From contig CM065390.1 in the NCBI GenBank assembly GCA_033060915.1, positions 14,731,501 to 14,795,500 of the forward strand: a DNA stretch of 64,000 bases, in the 5' to 3' direction. Below the pieces are notes generated by a model. The model saw nothing but the letters and a program-made list of their open reading frames with translations. It had not been told where the DNA came from and searched no databases. The stretch comes from Euryodendron excelsum (Eukaryota > Streptophyta > Magnoliopsida > Ericales > Pentaphylacaceae). Position 1 is the first letter of the stretch. The number at the start of each line of letters is the position of its first letter. The translations under genes were made by a program, and so were the position numbers. Shown piece by piece: positions 57,029 through 64,000 of this stretch.

Positions 57029-59650
57029 TCAACACTTTAAGTTTTAAAGTCAAGTTTTGCCGTTTTAGTTTCCAAAATTCACGAACGGTCTAGGAATAGC
57101 CCAAAACTTGTCACGTAGCACGGTTTAGGCAATGTTGACGTGTGGGGACAAACGGCACGGTCGCCGGATTCTCGGTTTGGGAATTATAGCAGTTTTTCTA
57201 ATGTTATAACACTTTAAGTTTTAAATATTAGTTTCGTCGTTTTGAGGCTCAAAATCCATGAACGGTCTAGGAACGTCGTGAAACTTGGCACGTAGCATGG
57301 TTTAGGCAATGTTAACGTGTGGGGACAAACGACACGGTCGCCGGATTCCCGGTTAGGGAGTTATAGCGTTTTTTTCTAATATTTTAACACTTTAAGTTTT
57401 TAAATATTAGTTTCGTCGTTTTGGGGCCCAAAATCTACGAACGGTCTAGGAACATCGTGAAACTTGGCACGTAGCACGGTTTAGGCAATGTTGACATGTG
57501 GGGACAAACGGCACGGTCGCCGGATTCCCGGTTCGGGAGTTATAGCGTTTTTTATAATATTTTAACACTTTAAGTTTTAAAATATAAGTTTCGTCGTTTT
57601 TGAGTCCAAAATCCACGAACGGCCTAGGAACGTCGTGAAACTTGGCACGTAGCACGGTTTAGGCAATGTTGACGTGTGGGGACAAATGACACGGTCGCCG
57701 GATTCCCGGTTAGGGAGTTATAGCGTTTTTTCTAATATTTTAACACTTTAAGTTTTTAAATATTAGTTTCGTCGTTTTGGGACTCAAAATTTACGAACGA
57801 TCTAGGAACGTCGTGAAACTTGGCACGTAGCACGGTTTAGGCAATGTTGACGTGTGGGGAAAAATGGCACGGTCGCCGGATTCCCGGTTTGGGAGTTATA
57901 GCGTTTTTTCTAATATTTTAATACTTTAAGTTTTAAAATATAAGTTTCGTCGTTTTTTGGTCCAAAATCCACGAACGGTCTAGGAACGTCGTGAAACTTG
58001 GCATGTAGCACGGTTTAGGCAATGTTGACGTGTAGGGACAAACGGCACGGTCGCCGGAATTCCGATTTGGGAATTATAGCATTTTTTCTAATGCTATAAC
58101 ACTTGAAGTTTTAAATATAAGTTTCGTCGCTTTGGGGCTTAAAATCCACGAACGATCTAGGAACGTCGTGAAACTTGGCACGTAGCACGGTTTAGGCAAT
58201 GTTGACGTGTGAGGACAAACGGCACGGTCGCCGGATTCCCGGTTTGGGAGTTATAGCGTTTTTTCTAATATTTTAACACTTTAAGTTTTAAAATATAAGT
58301 TTCATCATTTTTGGGTCCAAAATCCACGAACGGTCTAGGAACGTCATGAAACTTGGCACGTAGTACGGTTTAGACAATGTTGACGTGTAGGGACAAACGG
58401 CACGGTCGCCGGAATCCCGGTTTGGGAGTTATAGCGTTTTTTCTAATATTTTAACACTTCAAGTTTTAAAATATAAGTTTCGTCATTTTTGGGTCCAAAA
58501 TCCACGAACGGTCTAGGAACGTTGTGAAACTTGGCACGTAGCACGGTTTAGGCAATGTTGACGTGTGGGGATAAACGGCACGGTCGCCGGATTCCCGGTT
58601 TGGGAGTTATAGCGTTTTTTCTAATATTTTAACACTTTAAGTTTTAAAATATTAGTTTCGTCGTTTTTGGGTCTAAAATCCACGAACGGTCTAGGAACGT
58701 CGTGAAACTTGGCACGTAGCACGGTTTAGGCAATGTTGACGTGTGAGGACAAACGGCACAGTTGCCGGAATCCCGGTTTGGGAATTATAGTATTTTTTCT
58801 AATGTTATAACACTTGAAGTTTTAAATATAAGTTTCGTCGCTTTGGGGCTTAAAATCCACGAACGGTCTAGGAACGTCGTGAAACTTGGCACGTAGCACG
58901 GTTTAGGCAATGTTGACGTGTGGGGGCAAACGGCACGGTCGTCGGATTCCCGGTTTGGGAGTTATAGCGTTTTTTTCTAATATTTTAACACTTTAAGTTT
59001 TAAAATATAAGTTTTGTCGTTTTTGGGTCCAAAATCCACGAACGGTCTAGGAACATTGTGAAACTTGGCACGTAGCACGGTTTAGGCAATGTTGACGTGT
59101 GGGGACAAACGGCACGGTCGCCAGATTTTCGGTTTGGGAATTATAGCATTTTTTCTAATGTTATAACACTTTAAGTTTTAAATATTAGTTTCGTCGTTTT
59201 GGGGCCCAAAATCCACGAACGGTCTAGGAAACGTTGTGAAACTTGGCACGTAACACGATTTAGGCAATGTTGACGTGTGGGGACAAATGGCACGGTCGCT
59301 AGATTCCCGGTTTGGGAGTTATAGCATTTTTCTAATATTTTAACACTTTAAGTTTTAAAGTTTAGTTTCGTCGTTTTGGGGCCCAAAATCCACGAACGGT
59401 CTAAGAACGTCGTGAAACTTGGCACGTAGCACGGTTTAGGCAATGTTGACATGTGTGGATAAACGGCATGGTCGTCGGATTCCTGGTGTGGGAATTATAG
59501 CATTTTTTCTAATATTATAACACTTTTAAGTTTTAGTGTTTAGTTTCGTCGTTTTGGGGCCCAAAATCCACGAACGGTGTGAAACTTGGCACGTAGTATG
59601 ATTTAGGCAATGATGACGTGTGAGGATAAATGGCACGGTTGCCAAAGTTA
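57029..59650 (+). repeat. satellite-like tandem array, about 15 x 177 bp, inside CACTA
   Basis: Fifteen head-to-tail units, each with AAACTTGGCACGTAGCACGG, TTTAGGCAATGTTGACGTG, GGCACGGTCGCCGGATTCC and TTTAAGTTTTAAAATATAAG. The landmark TTAGGCAATG first occurs near 57124 and last near 59606, giving an average period of about 177 bases. Units vary by point changes. The first (57029) and last (59570-59650) are the most diverged, the last also lacking a short block. A variant pair near 58100 and 58811 lies four periods apart. Confidence 0.95.
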
Positions 59651-59750
59651 TTTAGTTTCCTTTTGATACTTTAATATTTAAAGTTTGATTTATTTTACAC
59701 AACTTATTCAAATATTGTACTTATGATTGTAGGGTGGTATAAAAGTAAGT

Positions 59751-59990
59751 TTGCTTAATGTGGGGCTTCCAAAACTCAAGGTCGTAGAGGGACTGCTTAT
59801 AAGTATGGACCCATTCACAGAATTGGATGGAGAACCTTTGGGTCCAAACTTCTACAAAGTGTTTGTTCAAACTACGAGAAAATCTAATGCTCTTTTAGAA
59901 AGACCACGCCATGGCATTGAAACTATGGGAGAATCGATTGACTAATACGTTGCATGGAAATCTGTTGATGTAAATTACGTGTGTTTTTTT
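59751..59990 (+). pseudogene. CACTA-associated protein domain remnant
   Basis: A frame reads LPKLKVVEGLLISMDPFTEL, DGEPLGPNFYKVFVQ and ALLERPRHGIETMGESID. A TAA then falls exactly before YVAWKSVDV. This resembles the C-terminal domain found next to plant CACTA/Ulp-type TE proteins (DUF8039-like; weak recollection), whose core is (D/E)TIGEA....VAWP. The stop codon disables it. An exon-like continuation after TTTTCAG near 60076 is possible. Confidence 0.4.
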
Positions 59991-60479
59991 TTAATGTTTT
60001 CATTAATGATATCATATTGCATATTTGTTGTCTATATTAATCATGTTGGTAATTGTTTTGTTGTTGTTTTTTCAGGTAATTGAAAAGGATTAAATCTGCC
60101 ATGATGATCGGGATTGAAGGGGCTATTAATGTTTTATTTCGTTTTGTATTTTGAATTATTGGATGTTTGGGTATACTTGGATCTTGGAGTTTCACATTTT
60201 TGAACAACTTTGTTGCATATATTTTAACTTCAATTATTATGTTACAGAAAAACTCTAATTCTAATATTTGTAATATTTTTTGTGGACATAGATTATGAAA
60301 TTTGGTGAATGAATGTTTTTTTTGGTGAATGAATTAGTTATATTATTTTATGTGTAAATAGGAATTTGGTGAATGAATATTTTTTTATTAATTAATTCAG
60401 TTATACCATTTCATGCGTATACAGGATTTTTAGGAAATTATAAAAATATTAAATTTAATATAATTTATTAAATTTGTTT

Positions 60480-61046
60480 TTCACTTTTTGCGACGGCAGG
60501 TTATTTTTTGCAACGGCAAGCTATTTACGACAAGTTATTTTTTGCGACGACACGTTATTTTTTGCGACAGTAGGTTATTTACGGCAGGTTATTTTTTGCG
60601 ACGGCAAGTTATTTTTTGCGACGGCATAATCTGTAGCAAAAGTTTGATAATTACCTACATATTTGTTCTGACAATTCATATGTGTCACTAATAATATGCT
60701 TTTGCGACGGCATCATTTTTATTTGCGACGACATAATATCGTCGCTATTATATTGGAATCGTGCGTCAACCATTTGCGACGGTTAATGCCGTCGCAAATA
60801 AGGTTATTTGCAATGGATATTGGCGACAGGACGTGACCGTCGCAAAAATATAGTCTGCCACGGACTATTTGCGACGGTTATGATGCCGTCGCAAAAGTCA
60901 ATATGCTGTCGCACTAGCCGTCGCAAATACCTTTTGCGGCGCCATTTAAAGCGACGCCCTCTTTGCTGTCGCAAAGCCGTCGCAAAAGGGCTTTTGCGAC
61001 GGCGTTATATTTTTTGCGACGGCATTCTACCGTCGCAAAAACCCAG
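60480..61046. repeat. CACTA subterminal repeats, right arm
   Basis: More than fifteen TTTGCGACGG / CCGTCGCAAA copies, often as inverted pairs that can fold into hairpins. Denser and longer than the left arm. Confidence 0.85.
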
Positions 61047-62265
61047 TTTTTTAGTAGTGAGGCTTGAGGGTCATTCAAACGCTTTCTAGAATAGAGCCCT
61101 CTAAAACTGTTCGGAATTACAGAGGCTTGAGAGTCATTCGAACGCTTTCTAGAATAGAGCCAAATAAAGTTCTCTGTAAAATCGTTCGAAATTACAGAGG
61201 CTTGAGAGTCGTTCGAATGCTTTCTAGAATAGGGCCAAATAAAGCTCTCTGTGAAACCATTCGAAATTAAAGAGGCTTGATTTGTTCGTTCGAAAGCCCG
61301 TTCGAAACCCATTCGTTAAGTGTTTGAAAGGCTTCCCAGCCCGTTCGAACGCTTTATGTCAATTATGTTATTTTTTAGCTTATAAATGCAGATTTGTACT
61401 TCAACTTTGGGGATCTTGACTTTTGTAGGAGCTTTTAGTTAGAGATAGCCTATTTTGAGTGTTTTGTAGTGAGAGAAACATTTATATTTCAATAGAATTT
61501 CATCATTTAGCTTTGATTTCATCTTACTTTTCAATACAAATTGTCATTTACTCCATGAAACTGAGTAGCTAAACCTTAATTTGGGTTCAATTGTGAAGAT
61601 CATTAAAAAAGTTTAAGGTTTTCATTGAAGGTATATCATATTTTCATTGCTTCATCTTGTCAAATATCTAATTCTTAGTAATTGAATATTAGACATCTAA
61701 GAACACATAGGCTATTGATTATGTTTGGTAATTTCAATGCATAATTCTCTAATTATGTATTGTTAATCAAATTGATTGGATTAGTTTATGATTCTATAAT
61801 TGATCATTAATCTAACTTCAATTGCTATAGAATCCATATTTTCTAATGCTAAATTTTTTGAATCAAATATTCTTGATTGTTATATTTGATTTGAGTTATC
61901 AACCTCTTTGAAATTCTTGAATAATTTGAGTAGTTGAATTAACTTAATCCAAATATCTTTTTCAGACTAGTTTAATTGTCTTTTGAACTATTTAGTTTAG
62001 TTAACTCAAATTCTCAACCAAAATTATTTTTCACTTTCACTTTTATAGAGGTACTTCATTAGTTGTGTTCATTGCCAAGTGAGTTTGTATTTGCTAAGCC
62101 CGTGATCTATATTTGATTCAATTTTTGGAAAGAAATCGACTTCTGTATTATCAAGTTAACTACTCCGCTCTTCTTTCGCAAAAAGAGAAAGAAGTATGCT
62201 TCCAAGGGCGAGTCACCACTCCTCTTTCGCAAAAGGAGAAGAAGTATACTTCCAAGGGCGAGTCA

Positions 62266-62563
62266 CCGCTTCGAGAGTAGTGAGTTGTGAATTCATAGGT
62301 AAAACGGAATGCTTTAACAACGTATTTATATGTAAGGTTGACAACAACACATGTATGGGGCAAGGGTGAGGTAGGGCTAGCATGGGTACTACGTGGGGAG
62401 TGGGGCCTGTCTCCCCTTGCCTCATCTAGGTGTACTTTACCTCCACCCTCGGCCTGCTCACTTGCTCATTGTGAAACTCCGCCCCTGCCCCACGCTGCCT
62501 CACATGTTTGGTCTTTGTGTCTTGGACTGATGCTCACTTGCCATAATATGGGTTTTTGACACG
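62266..62563. other. spacer between gypsy LTR and repeat copy 2
   Basis: GC-rich for the window (62340-62500) but with no supported gene. Confidence 0.4.
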
Positions 62564-64000
62564 TTGGGCCCTTTTAATGTTGATATGTGAACCTTGGTCC
62601 CGTTCGGCCGCTCATATTGATCCATCTAGCCCACCAACTTTCTTTTCTGTTGGTGGGACTAATGGATCTCGAACTTGGAACTTGGTGTTTAAACTCTACT
62701 GTATAACAATACTGTAGGGAAGTCTTGTTGAAAAATAGCTTGACACAGAATGATAAAAATTTTTACACCTCATTCTTAAAAATAAGCGATATCCAGACCA
62801 AAAGAGAAAAAAAAAGAAAACAATATTCAAATGATATTTGTGATATCAGGTACATCTGAATTTTCACTGACTTGGAGTGATTGGAGATTTTTGCACTGTG
62901 CTTATTTTTTTTTTTTTGGGGAGCGGGGAGGTAATAACTGTTAGCCTAAAGATCTTGATGAGGAGGGGAGTGATGCCAAGAGTGAGGTCAAAGAAAGTCT
63001 CTGTTTCAGGTGATATTTTTATTTCTGGGGGTTACGTGTTCCTACAGCATCAAGAACTGTCTTTACTAGCAAAGGTCGTTTGGTGTTTGGTGTAAACTTC
63101 AATAGCTTAGATCCTTTGTTCGTTTTAGGGTTTTTTTTTAATTTACTTTTCTGATGTTAAAATCCCCCTTGTCACTTCAATTCTAAGTGATAAAGATGAG
63201 CCAACTGTATTGCATTTAACATGGTTGGCAGTGGGAGTAGAAATATTTCATTATTTTTTATGTTTATTTTTTTGGTTGCTATAGTGTATTAAGGCCTTTT
63301 GACAAATTACTCCAGTGAATTCGTACAAGTTCACCATCTAAACGAACTAGTCAATTTTGGCACATTATATGAATAATGATTGGCTATAAGAGAAAGGAGA
63401 AAAGATCAAATTTGAGGTCTCGTGCTTAACTTAAGAGACAACCCACCATTGAGCTAACCCCCAATGACAGAGTCAAAAAATTCATCTAGAGGGCAACAAT
63501 TAACCAAAACCCAAAATTGTTTTTAGAATAATGCTCTACCACAAAGATTTATATACAAAATTATCGAACAATGATATGGTTGTTTGTGCTTCTTTCATAT
63601 TAAACAAAAAATACACATCATTTTGGCTCACAATTTTAAAGTGTCACTGTTGCATCATTCTGGTGTAATTTTTTATAAAAAATTCTTTAAGAATAGAAAT
63701 TCTCTTTTTTCCATAATAAGTAATAGGAAGCTTGACTTTCGTATATCTATATAATGTATGCAAGCTTTTATATAAGACATATAATGGGTTTTTAAAGCAA
63801 ATTAAATATTTAATAGAGTATTTATAATTTTTTAGAGAGGGCAAATTGAGATATATTTAAAAATTTTTAGGTCAAAATAGAGTTTTTGAAAAGGTAGGGG
63901 GTATTTATATATATATGGACAAATTGAAAAAAAAAATTCTAAAGTTATAGGCACAAATATTACTTCTCAAAATTTGGAGGCAATTGCCCCTTGGGCATGG
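62564..64000 (+). repeat. dispersed repeat, copy 2 (runs off the window)
   Basis: Partner of 11401-12895 in the same orientation, with the same landmarks, and lacking the 94-bp retro-insertion of copy 1. It continues to the window edge, so its true end is unknown. Confidence 0.7.

Larger units (their letters stand above)
52267..61059 (+). mobile_element. CACTA (En/Spm-type) transposon, 8.8 kb
   Basis: Terminal inverted repeats CACTACTAAAAAA at 52267-52279 and its reverse complement at 61047-61059, with 3-bp TSD AGG (52264-52266 and 61060-61062). Removing it rejoins a sequence (ACAGAGGCTTGAG) that recurs intact in the flanking LTR. Both arms carry many subterminal TTTGCGACGG motifs in both orientations (52290-52530; 60480-61040). 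No TNP2-type transposase was recognised, so it is probably non-autonomous. The orientation is arbitrary; a 5'-UTR-like AAACCCTAGC at 52649 suggests plus-strand transcription. Confidence 0.92.
51983..62265 (+). mobile_element. gypsy LTR interrupted by a CACTA transposon
   Basis: The outer pieces 51983-52266 and 61060-62265 form one LTR-like unit of the family seen at 14382-15590 and 34020-35780. Shared traits are a TGTAATTATATTAAAAG start, TTCGAACG/TTCGAATGGC motifs, a repeated ACAGAGGCTTGAGAGTC-type unit (61070-61280), the blocks at 61560-62000, and an end near GGGCGAGTCA. Two near-identical 50-bp copies close it (about 62166-62215 and 62216-62265). No TSD was found, so both ends are approximate. 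Confidence 0.6.

Noticed and set aside
57029..59650. CRISPR-like array of spaced repeats
   Set aside because: Units are contiguous 177-bp monomers without unique spacers, in a plant transposon.

Overview
This is a window of plant nuclear DNA, almost certainly from a eudicot. GT-AG introns split plant-type genes (a DUF155/RRG-like gene, an NT-C2 gene and an NPF transporter remnant), and the rest is mostly nested plant transposable elements (TEs). The species cannot be told from the sequence alone. No bacterial-type operon, CRISPR array or rRNA/tRNA gene was seen.

Layout. 1-5921 (+): 3' part of a DUF155 (RRG/RRL-like) gene, six visible exons, intact to its stop; intron 4 carries a SINE with a perfect 16-bp target-site duplication (TSD) and a 56-base poly-C tract. 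7393-9527 (-): gene with an N-terminal C2 (EEIG1/EHBP1, NT-C2) domain, broken by an in-frame TGA and probably a frameshift. 9.5-13.2 kb: non-coding, with one member of a 1.4-kb repeat pair (the other is at 62.6-64.0 kb) and two short poly-A retro-insertions. 13.2-15.6 kb (-): truncated Ty3/gypsy element. 16.0-18.7 kb: two MITE-like inverted repeats and a copia solo LTR with TSD GTGTG. 18.9-28.5 kb (-): structurally complete Ty1/copia element with two LTRs and TSD AGTAG, its coding region disabled. 28.98-32.45 kb (-): non-autonomous Helitron. 32.8-33.2 kb (+): NPF (NRT1/PTR) pseudogene. 33.6-44.1 kb (-): LINE split by two solo LTRs, one of them a 4.5-kb Ogre/Tat-like LTR. 44.2-48.7 kb (+): internally deleted copia derivative with its 3' LTR. 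48.7-50.2 kb (+): hAT transposase remnant. 51.67-51.91 kb (+): short gene or gene fragment. 52.0-62.3 kb: gypsy LTR into which an 8.8-kb CACTA transposon inserted; the CACTA carries about 15 copies of a 177-bp satellite-like repeat.

Insertion order can be read from the nesting: the LINE predates the two LTRs inside it, the gypsy LTR predates the CACTA, and the copia LTR at 46.7-48.7 kb abuts an interrupted hAT reading frame.

The most interesting pattern is a promoter design shared by the copia LTRs. Immediately upstream of each TATA box, in element orientation, are roughly 70-bp tandem modules. Each module holds two GTCGAC-centred palindromes 20-21 bp apart. The outer arms differ between groups (GAGTCGACTC against GTGTCGACAC), while core, spacing and module period are kept. 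No new cellular gene system was found.
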